Source of the DNA: CBDDEC01 sp965198045
Lineage (GTDB): Bacteria > Chloroflexota > Dehalococcoidia > UBA2979
Direction of reading: 5' to 3'
Assembly (NCBI GenBank): GCA_965198045.1
Contig: CBDAOL010000005.1
Location: 1-64,000 of the forward strand
Length of the DNA: 64,000 nt
Within the stretch, counting starts at the first letter, position 1; the number at the start of each line of letters is the position of its first letter. Shown here one piece after another: positions 54,158-62,576 of the stretch. Made by a program: the position numbers and the translations under genes. Below the pieces are notes generated by a model. That model saw nothing but the letters and a program-made list of their open reading frames with translations, did no database searches and was not told the origin of the DNA.

Positions 54158-55519
54158 CTAGGCGAGACGGCGCAGCGTCGAGGCGACGTGCTCGTCGTCC
54201 TGGGGATCGACGGTGCGCGGATCGAGCAACACGCGGCCCTCGTGGATGCGCCCGACGATCGGCGGATCCACCGCGCGGAGGGCAGTCGCGAGCTGGTCAG
54301 CGCCGGCGTCGGGTGCAATCGCGCAGACGAGGGTGGGCAGGTCCTCGCCGGGCAGCGAGCCGCCACCGACGTTCGAGCGCGCGCTGGCCGAGGAGGCGCC
54401 GCCGCCCGCGGCTTCGTTCCAGGCCTCGACCCACAGCTCCGTGCGAGGGCGCAGCTCGTTGATGTCAGCGGCAATCATGCGCCAGACGGGGACCGCCTCG
54501 ACGGCGTCGCCACGTTCGTAGTGCGCCAGCGTGGCGGCGAGGCCCGCGATCGTCGTTTTGTCCATGCGCACGGCCCGGGCCAGGGGGTGGCGCTGCATCC
54601 TCGACACCGGTCCCTGGCGACCAACGGCGATGCCCGCCTGCGGACCGCCGAGGAGCTTGTCGCCTGAGAACAGTGCGACGTCGACGCCCGCGGCGAGTGA
54701 GTCCTGCACGGTCGGCTCGTCGCCGAGGCCGTAGCGGGCGGTGTCGAGCAGCGCGCCGCTGCCGAGGTCGTCGATGGCCAGCGCGTCGTGCGCGTGCGCG
54801 AGCTCGACGAGGCCCGGCAACGCAGTCTCCTCGGTGAATCCGACGACGCGGAAGTTGGAGGCGTGGACACGGAGGATGGCCGCTGTGCGCTCGGTGATCG
54901 CCTCCTGGTAGTCGGCGAGGCGCGTGCGGTTGGTGGTGCCCACCTCGACAAGGGTGGCGCCCGACTGGCGCATGACATCGGGGATGCGGAAGCCGCCGCC
55001 GATCTCGACCAGTTGCCCGCGCGAGATGATGACCTCGCCGCCAGCGCAGAGCGCCGCCAGGGCGAGCAGCAGCGCCGAGGCGTTGTTGTTGACGGCGATG
55101 CCGGCCTCGGCGCCGGTCACGCGCTGCAGCGTCGCCTCGAGGTGGGTGAAACGCGAGCCGCGGCGGCCGTGCTCGATGTCGTACTCGAGGTTGGAGTAGC
55201 CACTGCCGGCCGCGGCCATCGCGGCGATCGCGGACTCCGGGAGCGGCGCGCGGCCGAGGTTCGTGTGGATGATGACGCCGGTCGCGTTGACGACGCGTCG
55301 CAGCGAGGGTGTGAGCGCCTCGGCGGCGATCAACACCCGCTCGGCGACCGTCGTCTCCGGGGACTCGCCGGTCGCGCCCATCTCCACGCGTGCCGCGCCG
55401 ATGGCGTCACGCACGAGGCCCGTCACCGCCTCGTGTCCGTGGCGCGCGACCAGGGGTGCGATGCGCGGATCGTCGAGCACCCGGTCGACGGAGGGCAGCT
55501 CGCGATAGACGTTGGTCAT
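54158..55519 (-). CDS. selA: L-seryl-tRNA(Sec) selenium transferase (SelA)
   Basis: 453 residues, a bacterial SelA of normal length. N-terminal RELPSVDRVLDDPRIAPLVARHG, then RRVVNATGVIIHTNLGRAPL, VNNNASALLLAL, SRGQLVEIGGGFRIPDVM, EVGTTNRTRLADY, and the PLP lysine in LFSGDKLLGGPQAG; C-terminal PIVGRIHEGRVLLDPRTV. It converts Ser-tRNA(Sec) to Sec-tRNA(Sec) using selenophosphate. Its presence shows that the genome decodes selenocysteine. selB, selC and selD are not in the window. ATG 55519 sits 6 nt after a TACAAT box (leaderless). It is divergent from serine-biosynthesis genes. Confidence 0.96.
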   Translation of the reverse strand: MTNVYRELPSVDRVLDDPRIAPLVARHGHEAVTGLVRDAIGAARVEMGATGESPETTVAERVLIAAEALTPSLRRVVNATGVIIHTNLGRAPLPESAIAAMAAAGSGYSNLEYDIEHGRRGSRFTHLEATLQRVTGAEAGIAVNNNASALLLALAALCAGGEVIISRGQLVEIGGGFRIPDVMRQSGATLVEVGTTNRTRLADYQEAITERTAAILRVHASNFRVVGFTEETALPGLVELAHAHDALAIDDLGSGALLDTARYGLGDEPTVQDSLAAGVDVALFSGDKLLGGPQAGIAVGRQGPVSRMQRHPLARAVRMDKTTIAGLAATLAHYERGDAVEAVPVWRMIAADINELRPRTELWVEAWNEAAGGGASSASARSNVGGGSLPGEDLPTLVCAIAPDAGADQLATALRAVDPPIVGRIHEGRVLLDPRTVDPQDDEHVASTLRRLA

Positions 55520-55525
55520 GCATCG

Positions 55526-55531
55526 ATTGTA
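55526..55531 (-). promoter_or_regulatory. -10 box of selA (leaderless)
   Basis: TACAAT on the minus strand, exactly 6 nt before the ATG of selA. No Shine-Dalgarno can fit. Confidence 0.6.
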
Positions 55532-55549
55532 GGCGGCGAGGCCGCCACG

Positions 55550-55578
55550 TTGACCGTAGCTGCGGCGTTCCGCACGAT
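55550..55578 (+). promoter_or_regulatory. Weak promoter of the aminotransferase-serA unit
   Basis: TTGACC, 17-bp spacer, CACGAT, 37 bp before the GTG at 55615. The -10 is poor. Confidence 0.3.
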
Positions 55579-55614
55579 CGTTCACCCACGACGCCACCCC
55601 GACGGAGGACCCCA

Positions 55615-56718
55615 GTGAACCTGCGACTTCCCGGCCCCACCCCGGTTCCGCCGGAGGTGGTCGAAGCCGGTTCCGCGGACATGATCAACCACCGGGGACC
55701 GGAGTTCGCAGCACTGCTCGGGGCCACGACCGAGGGCGTCCGACGCGTCTACGAGACCACCAACCATGTCTTCATCCTCTCGGCTTCGGGATCGGGCGGG
55801 ATGGAGGCGGCGGTCGTCAACCACGTTCATCCGGGCGAGGAGGTCCTCGTCGTCACGATTGGCGTGTTCGGCAAGCGCTTCATCGAGATCTGTGAGGCGT
55901 TCGGCGCGCGGCCGACGGAGCTCGCGTTCGAGTTTGGGACCGCCGCCGACGTGAACCAGATCGACGAGGCGCTGCGCGGCAACCCGAACTTCCGCAGCGT
56001 GCTGATCACCCACAATGAGACCTCGACGGGCACGACCAATGTCTTCCTGCCTGACGTCGCGCGAGTGGTGCATGAGCACGATTGCCTGCTGATCGTCGAC
56101 GCCGTGTCGTCGCTGTCCTCGATCCCCTGTCCGGTCGACGAATGGGACCTCGATGTCGTCGTTTCGGGTTCGCAGAAGGGTTGGATGACCGCGCCGGGCC
56201 TCTCCTTCGTCTCGGTCAGCGAGCGCGCGTGGGAGCGGGCGGCGAACAACCCGACGCCGCGCTTCTACTTCGATCTACAGAAGGCCAAGGACTACCTCGA
56301 GACGGGCCAGACGCCCTGGACGCCAACGATCTCGGTGTTCTACCAGCTTGAGAAGGGCCTCGAGATGATGTTCGAGGAGGGGCTCGACAACGTGTACCAG
56401 CGTCATCGCGACCTGGCGCGTATGACGCGCGAGGGCGTGCGGGGCATGGGCCTCGAACTCCTCGCCGGCGAGGGCCTCGCGTCCGATACGGTGACGGCGG
56501 TCAAGATCCCGGACGGCATGGACGGCGTCGAGTTCGTGCGCGTCGCGCGCGAGGAGTTCGACACGGTCTTCGCCGGCGGGCAGGGACCGATGCGCGGTCA
56601 GATCTTTCGATTCGGGCACCTCGGCTACGTCACGGCGGAGCATGTGGCGACAGGGCTAAGCGCCGTGCGAGGCACCCTCGAACGCCTCGGCTACCCGATC
56701 CCGGAGGCCGCCGGCTAG
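55615..56718 (+). CDS. Class V aminotransferase (serine-pyruvate/AGXT type), likely in serine biosynthesis
   Basis: 367 residues, PLP fold type I: NLRLPGPTPVPPEVVEA at the start, SGSGGMEAAVVNHV, HNETSTGT, IVDAVSSLSSIP (Asp), and PLP lysine in VVSGSQKGWMTAPGL. GTG start 55615 with GGAGGACC upstream. The gene lies 27 bp before serA, so it probably acts as the phosphoserine/3-phosphohydroxypyruvate aminotransferase in place of SerC. The alternative is alanine-glyoxylate transamination. Confidence 0.87.
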   Translation: MNLRLPGPTPVPPEVVEAGSADMINHRGPEFAALLGATTEGVRRVYETTNHVFILSASGSGGMEAAVVNHVHPGEEVLVVTIGVFGKRFIEICEAFGARPTELAFEFGTAADVNQIDEALRGNPNFRSVLITHNETSTGTTNVFLPDVARVVHEHDCLLIVDAVSSLSSIPCPVDEWDLDVVVSGSQKGWMTAPGLSFVSVSERAWERAANNPTPRFYFDLQKAKDYLETGQTPWTPTISVFYQLEKGLEMMFEEGLDNVYQRHRDLARMTREGVRGMGLELLAGEGLASDTVTAVKIPDGMDGVEFVRVAREEFDTVFAGGQGPMRGQIFRFGHLGYVTAEHVATGLSAVRGTLERLGYPIPEAAG

Positions 56719-56745
56719 CGGCCTCAACGAGCGCAGGGAGGGCCC

Positions 56746-58335
56746 GTGGCCCGCATCCTCGTCGCCGACACGCTTGCGCAGCAGGGCATCGACCGCCTGG
56801 CGGAGGAGCACGAGGTCGTCGTCCAAACGGGCCTGTCCGAGGATGAACTCGTCGATTGCATCGCGGGGTTCTCCGGCCTCGTCGTGCGCAGCCAGACCCA
56901 GGTCACAGCGCGCATCATCGCGGCGGCCACGGACCTCGAGGTGGTTGGTCGCGCCGGCGTCGGTGTCGACAACATCGATGTCGCGGCGGCGAGCGAACGC
57001 GGCATCGTCGTCGCGAACGCACCACTCGCCAACACCATCTCCGCGGCAGAACACACCTTTGGTCTGATGCTGGCGGCAGCCCGCCGCATCCCGCAGGGTC
57101 ACGCTTCGCTGCGCAGCGGGGCCTGGAACCGTTCGCAGTACATGGGCGTGGAACTCGCCGGCCGCACGCTCGGCATCGTCGGTCTCGGGCGCATCGGGTC
57201 CGAGGTCGCGCGCCGGGCCCGCAGCTTCGAGATGGAGATCGTCGCCTACGACCCGTTCGTCTCCTCGGACCGTGCGTCGCAGCTCGGTGTGCGCCTGCTG
57301 GACCTCGACGAGCTGATGGCGGAGTCCGACTTCGTCACGCTGCACACGGCGCTGGTGGACTCCACCCGGCAGATGATTGACTCGGAGCTGCTGACGAAGG
57401 CGAAGCCCGGGTCGTACATCATCAACACCGCGCGAGGCGCGCTCATCGACGAAGACGCGCTGTACGCCGCAGTGCGTGCCGGCCAGATCGCTGGCGCCGC
57501 GATCGATGTCTTCTCGGAGGAGCCGGCCGTCGGCAACATCCTGACCACCGACGAGGACGATCGGATCATCGTGACCCCGCACCTGGCCGCCTCGACGGAG
57601 GAGGCGCAGGACCGGGCCGCCCTCGACGTCGCGGAGCAGGTCCTCGAGGTGCTCTCCGGCGGTTCGGCGAAGTTCGCGGTGAATGCGCCGACCGTGGACC
57701 CGGAGACGCTCGCGATCATCGGGCCCTACATCGACGCGGCGGAGCTGGCGGGTTGCGTGCTCATGCAGCTCTCACGAGGGCGCATCCAGCGGGCGAAGCT
57801 GGAGTACTTCGGCGAGATCGGCAACTACGAGACCTCGCCGCTGCGCGCCGGATTCATCGTGGGGATGCTGGGCCAGGTGGCGACCGAGAAGGTGAGCGCC
57901 GTCAACGCCGAGCGCGTTCTGGCGGAGCACGGCATCCCGGTCGAAGAGGAGTCCGGCCCGGCGCAGGAGCCCTATGCCAACCTCGTGACGGTGTGCGCGG
58001 CGACCGAGGACGGCGACGAGGTCGTGTCGGTCACGCACACGCCGACGGGCCTGCGCATCGTCGGCATCGACGACTACGAGGTCGAGATCGGTCCCGACCT
58101 GCCGTACCTGCTGGCCATCCACAACACGGACCGTCCCGGCATGGTGGGGCGCGTCGGCACGGAGCTGGGCGAGCTGGGCGTGAACATCTCCTCGATGTCA
58201 GTTGCCGCGGGGCCGGAGGGTCGGGCGCTGATGATCCTCAGCACGACGCGTGGGCTCGAGGAGTCAGAGGTGGCGGCGCTGACCGCCCTTGACGACATCT
58301 TCCACGTCGACCAGATCGATCTCAGCGTCCTCTAA
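56746..58335 (+). CDS. serA: D-3-phosphoglycerate dehydrogenase
   Basis: 529 residues, the long SerA type. Substrate domain AGVGVDNIDV, NAD loop LGIVGLGRIGSEVARRA, Arg in IINTARGALIDEDAL, Glu in VFSEEPAVGN, His in TPHLAASTEEAQ; intervening domain (about 320-450) and C-terminal ACT (LLAIHNTDRPGMVGRVGTELGELGVNISSM landmarks IHNTDRPGMVG, NISSMSV), which binds serine for feedback. Operon with the aminotransferase. Confidence 0.96.
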   Translation: MARILVADTLAQQGIDRLAEEHEVVVQTGLSEDELVDCIAGFSGLVVRSQTQVTARIIAAATDLEVVGRAGVGVDNIDVAAASERGIVVANAPLANTISAAEHTFGLMLAAARRIPQGHASLRSGAWNRSQYMGVELAGRTLGIVGLGRIGSEVARRARSFEMEIVAYDPFVSSDRASQLGVRLLDLDELMAESDFVTLHTALVDSTRQMIDSELLTKAKPGSYIINTARGALIDEDALYAAVRAGQIAGAAIDVFSEEPAVGNILTTDEDDRIIVTPHLAASTEEAQDRAALDVAEQVLEVLSGGSAKFAVNAPTVDPETLAIIGPYIDAAELAGCVLMQLSRGRIQRAKLEYFGEIGNYETSPLRAGFIVGMLGQVATEKVSAVNAERVLAEHGIPVEEESGPAQEPYANLVTVCAATEDGDEVVSVTHTPTGLRIVGIDDYEVEIGPDLPYLLAIHNTDRPGMVGRVGTELGELGVNISSMSVAAGPEGRALMILSTTRGLEESEVAALTALDDIFHVDQIDLSVL

Positions 58336-58357
58336 CCGAGGCTGCGCCGCCGAGCGT

Positions 58358-59659
58358 TCAATCCTCGAAGGTGTAGAAGACCATCCCCGTCGCCAGCTTC
58401 GGGTAGAAGTACGTCGTCTTCGCGGGCATCACCTCGCCACGGTCGCAGACGTCGACCACCTGCTGCACGGTCGTCGCGTTGAGCAGGAACGCCATGCGGT
58501 GCTCGCTGGCGACTCGACGCTGCGCCTCCTCGACGTCTGCAGTGAACTCGACGCGATCGCCGTGGCCGAGCACCTCGGCGTCGATACCCAACAGCGGCGA
58601 CAGGATCGTTTCGGTCAGCACCACGGCGTCGAGGCCCCGCGAGGCGTCGGAGAGACCGACTGGTAGGGCTGCCACGATCGCAGCATCGTCACGCGCCGTC
58701 GCGAGGTGGACGCGGCCGTGCTCGGCGCCGAGCACGGCGAACGTCATCGTGCCGCCGGCATTCGCCTGCACGCGACGCCACGCCTCGGCGGTGGCCGCGG
58801 CCGGATCGCCCGCGATCAGCTCGACTTCGTAGAGCTCGGCAAGACCGCCGAGGAAGCCGTCCGGCACCGGATTCGCGTAGACGAGGCGGTGCGCCGACAG
58901 GATGGTGAGTCCGGGGTCGTCGTCAGGCACGAGGCCCATCAGCACGAACGCCTCAGCGTCGTCGTCGCTCCACGCCTCGCCGCGCTGCTCGCGGACCTCG
59001 CGGCGGTAGTCGAGCGCGGTGTGCGTGCGGTGGTGACCGTCGGCGATCGTGATGTTCGAGGCGGCGACCGTGTCCACGACGGTGGCGATGCCCTGAGTGT
59101 CGTCGAGGACCCAGAGGCGGTGGCGGTCGCCGAGTGCATCCGTGGCGTCGAAAACGGGATCGCCCGCCGCCGTGTCGTCGAGGGTGGCGCGCGCGCGACC
59201 GTCCGGGTCGGCGAACATCGAGAAGATCGGGCTGATCTGTGTCCTCGTCGTCCGCAGCAGCTGTAGCCGTTCCGCTCGCGGTCCCGCCATGGTCGACTCG
59301 TGGAACCGGATCACGCCCTCCTCGGGCTCGTGGAGCCGCACGGTGGCGAAGACGCAGCGGCGCACGCGCTTTTCGTCCTGGACCTGCGTTTCCTGCTCGT
59401 AGACGTAGACGGCCGGTGTCTCGTCGCGGATCACGGCGTCGGTGGCCTGCCAGTCGGCAAGCGTCGACGCGGCGCGGTCGAACCGGCGGTCGTCGTCGCC
59501 CTCGGGGTTCTCTATGTGTGCGGCGTTGTGCGTCGAGCGCACGCGCAGGCCTTCGAGGTCGTCCGCACTGACGATGTCGTACGGGGGTGCGACGACCTCG
59601 TCCGGGGTGACGGAGGCCGGGTCGTACCGGAGCGCGCGGAAGGGGCGGATCTCAGCCAA
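58358..59659 (-). CDS. DUF1015-family protein
   Basis: 433 residues. DUF1015 signs are the start AEIRPFRALRYDP, VVAPPYDIVSADD, HNAAHIENP, NITIADGHHRTHTALDYR, LMGLVPDDDPGL and the end KTTYFYPKLATGMVFY. The family has no proven activity, and its conserved histidine-rich ADGHHR motif is present. Convergent with serA and very often found near serine genes as I recall, so a link to serine metabolism is inferred. TTG 59659 is chosen: AAAGGA lies upstream and the family start fits; ATG 59722 would add a poor leader. Confidence 0.82.
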   Translation of the reverse strand: MAEIRPFRALRYDPASVTPDEVVAPPYDIVSADDLEGLRVRSTHNAAHIENPEGDDDRRFDRAASTLADWQATDAVIRDETPAVYVYEQETQVQDEKRVRRCVFATVRLHEPEEGVIRFHESTMAGPRAERLQLLRTTRTQISPIFSMFADPDGRARATLDDTAAGDPVFDATDALGDRHRLWVLDDTQGIATVVDTVAASNITIADGHHRTHTALDYRREVREQRGEAWSDDDAEAFVLMGLVPDDDPGLTILSAHRLVYANPVPDGFLGGLAELYEVELIAGDPAAATAEAWRRVQANAGGTMTFAVLGAEHGRVHLATARDDAAIVAALPVGLSDASRGLDAVVLTETILSPLLGIDAEVLGHGDRVEFTADVEEAQRRVASEHRMAFLLNATTVQQVVDVCDRGEVMPAKTTYFYPKLATGMVFYTFED

Positions 59660-59774
59660 GTGGCAGTTCCTTTGCGCTGTGGGGAGGCGGTTCCTAGACT
59701 GAGGGCCCGCAGAGCGCCGCACGGCGCCGACCGGGATCTCAACGAGCGTCCTAGCGAACGTAGGCCCACTCCCG

Positions 59775-60104
59775 ATGATGCGCCAACGTCACTGCGTGTT
59801 CTGCGAGATCGCGGCTCACAACGAGCCCGCCGAGATCATCTACGAGACCGATGACGTGATGGTGTTCCGCAACCGTTTGCGGTGGGTGCCGACCATGCTG
59901 CTGGCGATGCCGAAGGAGCACATGACGCAGGCTGAGCTCTGGAAGGACATGGGCAAGGTCGGTGAGGCCGCGGTCAAAGTGGCCGAGGAGGAGTGCCCCG
60001 GTGGCTTCCGCCTGATCTCGAACAGCGGGTATGACGGCATGCAGTCCCAGCAGCACGCCCACGTGCACATCCTCGGCGGCATGTTCCTCGGCGAGTACGC
60101 CTAA
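59775..60104 (+). CDS. HIT-family protein with CxxC
   Basis: 109 residues: CVFCEIAAHNEPAEIIYETDDVMVF (CxxC), SQQHAHVHILGG (His triad). HIT/HINT-like phosphoramidase, second in the window after 49383. A TAGACT box at 59695. It overlaps the convergent small gene by 4 bp. Confidence 0.9.
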   Translation: MMRQRHCVFCEIAAHNEPAEIIYETDDVMVFRNRLRWVPTMLLAMPKEHMTQAELWKDMGKVGEAAVKVAEEECPGGFRLISNSGYDGMQSQQHAHVHILGGMFLGEYA

Positions 60105-60448
60105 CTGCGCCCCGGGGCCCCGAGCTCGGCGTCCGCCTCCTCGAGCGCATCGAGACGCTGCCGCTCCGACTGCAGCGCGCGCTGCAGGAACTGACGGCCG
60201 AAGCGGTAGTTGCGCAGCGGCGACCAGACGGCCGGGCCGACCTCGAGGGGGAAGACCAGCGCGACATCGTGCTCCTCGATCGCACCTTCGAAGGTGTCGC
60301 GCACGACGCGTGCGGGGTGGTCCGACTGCAGCAGCCAGACGCTGTCCGGGAAGTGCCACGAAGCGATCGAGACCGACTGGACCGCGCCGAAGAGGGTCGG
60401 ATATTCAGCCGCGGGACGGCTGAGACGACAACAGACGGCGAAGAGCAT
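60101..60448 (-). CDS. Hypothetical protein
   Basis: 115 residues, no recognised domain. MLFAVCCRLSRPAAEYPTLFGAV, a central FPLEVGPAVWSPLRNYRFGRQFLQ and an acidic, helical end. No signal or membrane segment evident. The codon pattern resembles neighbours, so likely real. Confidence 0.45.
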   Translation of the reverse strand: MLFAVCCRLSRPAAEYPTLFGAVQSVSIASWHFPDSVWLLQSDHPARVVRDTFEGAIEEHDVALVFPLEVGPAVWSPLRNYRFGRQFLQRALQSERQRLDALEEADAELGAPGRS

Positions 60449-60534
60449 CGCGCACCCTTACGCCCCAACCGCGAACATAACGCTAGAAGCCGCGCTCCAG
60501 TGCGTCACTGCTGGTAGAGGCGCCGCGCGGTCGA

Positions 60535-60590
60535 GTCAGCCGACTGAGGTCAGCCGACTGAGGTCAGCCGAGTGAGGTCAGCCGAGTGAG
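60535..60590. repeat. Four 14-bp tandem repeats at the end of rph
   Basis: Unit GTCAGCCGACTGAG twice, then GTCAGCCGAGTGAG twice. The last copy contains the stop codon and terminal codons of rph (minus strand). Confidence 0.9.
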
Positions 60591-61318
60591 GCGCGCCAGT
60601 CGTGTAGCGCCGCCTGCTGCACCTCGAACAGCCGCTTGATGCCGGACGTCGCGAGGTCGATCAACTCGGTCATCTGCTGGCGCGAGAAGGGCTCACCCTC
60701 GGCGGTGCCCTGCACCTCGACGAACTGCCCGGTGCCCAGCATGACGACGTTGAAGTCGACGCCGGCCGCGGAGTCCTCGCGGTAGTCGAGGTCGAGCAGG
60801 GGCGCGCCCTCCATCAGTCCGACGGAGACGGCAGCGACTGAGGTCTGCAGCGGCGAGGTCGGCAGGCCACCGGCCCGCTGCATCCACTCGATGGCCATTG
60901 CCAATGCCACGTAGGCGCCGGTGATCGATGCGGTCCGCGTGCCGCCGTCGGCCTGGATCACGTCGCAATCGAGGGTGATGGTCTGCTCGCCGAGCTGTTC
61001 GAGGTTGATCGCGGCGCGAAGCGAGCGGCCGATCAACCGCTGGATCTCCTGCGTACGTCCGCCCTGGCGTCCCCGCACGGCTTCGCGATCGTTGCGGGTG
61101 TTCGTCGCCCGGGGGAGCATGCCGTACTCGGCCGTCACCCAGCCGGAGTTGCTGCCACGGAGCCAGCCGGGCACCCGAGGCTCGACGCTCGCGGCGCAGA
61201 GGACCCTGGTGTCGCCGAAGGAGACCATCGTCGAGCCCTCGGCGTGCTTCAGCACGTCGAGTTCGATCGTTACGGGCCGCTCGTCGCGCGGGCCGCGGCC
61301 TCCCGATCGTTCGAACAT
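60578..61318 (-). CDS. rph: Ribonuclease PH
   Basis: 246 residues with standard landmarks: ERSGGRGPRDERPV, GDTRVLCAASVE, GWVTAEYGMLPRATNTRNDREA, GGRTQEIQRLIGRSLRA, TLDCDVIQADGGTRTASITGAYVAL (landmarks CDVIQADGGTRT), EDSAAGVDFNVV, FVEVQGTAEGEPF. Trims tRNA 3' ends by phosphorolysis. ATG 61318; a TACGCT box lies 62 nt upstream. Full length. Confidence 0.96.
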   Translation of the reverse strand: MFERSGGRGPRDERPVTIELDVLKHAEGSTMVSFGDTRVLCAASVEPRVPGWLRGSNSGWVTAEYGMLPRATNTRNDREAVRGRQGGRTQEIQRLIGRSLRAAINLEQLGEQTITLDCDVIQADGGTRTASITGAYVALAMAIEWMQRAGGLPTSPLQTSVAAVSVGLMEGAPLLDLDYREDSAAGVDFNVVMLGTGQFVEVQGTAEGEPFSRQQMTELIDLATSGIKRLFEVQQAALHDWRASLG

Positions 61319-61443
61319 CGAGGGTCCTCTCGGTGGCGTGGCGGAACATGGCGGCGCGGGCGCGGCGGTTCGCGGGCGGCAGCGTAGCACGGTACGCTCG
61401 GGCCTCAGCGTGCCCCCGAGGGGGCGCGAGTGCGAGGAAGCGC

Positions 61444-61842
61444 ATGCCCTCCTATCGCCTGTACGCCGACGAGCGCGGCCGGACGCACCTCGAGCCGACC
61501 GACCTGTTCGCACTACCGTTCGAGAACGGCCCCGGCGCCTTCAAAGGCGTCGGGGGGAGCGTCCTCGGCGCGGCGAGTCGGGTGATGATGATGCGCTTCG
61601 AAGTGGGCGCGCGGCCCGAGTTCCACCGCGCCGTTCCGAGCTTCGCCGCGCTCCTCGCCGGCGCGCTCGTGGTGAGCACCACGTCCGGCGACGAGGTCGA
61701 GCTGCACCCGGGCGACGCGGTCCGTGTCGAAACCACCGGCCGCGGCGGCTGGCGCCTGGGCAACCGCGGTGAAGACGAGGCGCTGCTGGCGCTCGCCCAG
61801 ATGCCACCGCCGTCCGGCAGGGGCGAGCCCGCCGAGGACTAG
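61444..61842 (+). CDS. Cupin-domain protein
   Basis: 132 residues: single beta-barrel with FEVGARPEFHRAVPSFAALLAGALVVSTTSGDEVELHPGDAVRVE (landmarks ARPEFHRA, GALVVSTTSGDEVELHPGD). First cupin motif has a single His and the second lacks the usual His, so metal binding is uncertain. Stop overlaps the convergent comEC-C stop (CTAG). Confidence 0.75.
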   Translation: MPSYRLYADERGRTHLEPTDLFALPFENGPGAFKGVGGSVLGAASRVMMMRFEVGARPEFHRAVPSFAALLAGALVVSTTSGDEVELHPGDAVRVETTGRGGWRLGNRGEDEALLALAQMPPPSGRGEPAED

Positions 61843-62576
61843 TGGACCGCTCGCTCCGATTCGAAGCGCAGTTCGACGCCATCACTCTCGAACGTGACCT
61901 CGCCAGCCTCGTCGGTGCGCAGCAGCAGCGAGCCGGCGTAGCGCTTGACGACCTCGGGCGCCGGGTGGCCGAACGGGTTGCGCGCGCCGACCGAGATCAC
62001 CGCGACGGACGGACCGACCGCCTCGACGAACGCGGGTGACGACGAGGACTTCGAACCGTGGTGTGGCACGACGAGTACGTCCGCGCGCAGCAACAGCCCG
62101 CTCGCTACGAGCCAGGCCTCGGCGGGCGCCTCGATGTCGGCTGCCACGAGGATCCGGCGTTCGCCGATCGCGATGAGGAGGACGAGCGAGCCGTCGTTGC
62201 GTTCGACATGCGCCGGGCGGGCCGTCGCAACGGGGGGTGACAGCACCTCGATCGTTGTTCGCTCGCTCAGGGTCAGACGATCACCGATGTCGACCGCACG
62301 CGCGCCGTCGAGCCCGGCTTCCTCGATCGTCGCGGGCGAGGCGAGAATCGAGCCGATGGCGCGTCGCCGGGCGAGTTCGGCGAGCCTGCCGAGGTGGTCG
62401 GCGTCGGCGTGAGTGACGATCACCGCGTCGAGGCCAGCGCGCGCCCGACCGCCGAGCGCCTCGAGCAGCGCGCCGTCTGGCGGGCCGGCGTCGATCAGCA
62501 CGGCCGCTCCGCCGTCCTCGACGAACACGGCGAGGCCCTGCCCGACATCGAACACGGTGACGCGCGCGTCAGTCAA
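61839..62576 (-). CDS. ComEC C-terminal MBL domain as a separate gene
   Basis: 245 residues of the ComEC-type metallo-beta-lactamase domain: VTVFDVGQGLAVFVEDGGAAVLIDAGP, VTHADADHLGRL, LVVPHHGSKSS, VISVGARNPFGHPAPEVV. Start TTG 62576 overlaps the comEC stop (TTGA). In most bacteria this domain is the C-terminus of ComEC. Probably cleaves or processes the non-transported DNA strand. Confidence 0.85.
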   Translation of the reverse strand: MTDARVTVFDVGQGLAVFVEDGGAAVLIDAGPPDGALLEALGGRARAGLDAVIVTHADADHLGRLAELARRRAIGSILASPATIEEAGLDGARAVDIGDRLTLSERTTIEVLSPPVATARPAHVERNDGSLVLLIAIGERRILVAADIEAPAEAWLVASGLLLRADVLVVPHHGSKSSSSPAFVEAVGPSVAVISVGARNPFGHPAPEVVKRYAGSLLLRTDEAGEVTFESDGVELRFESERAVH

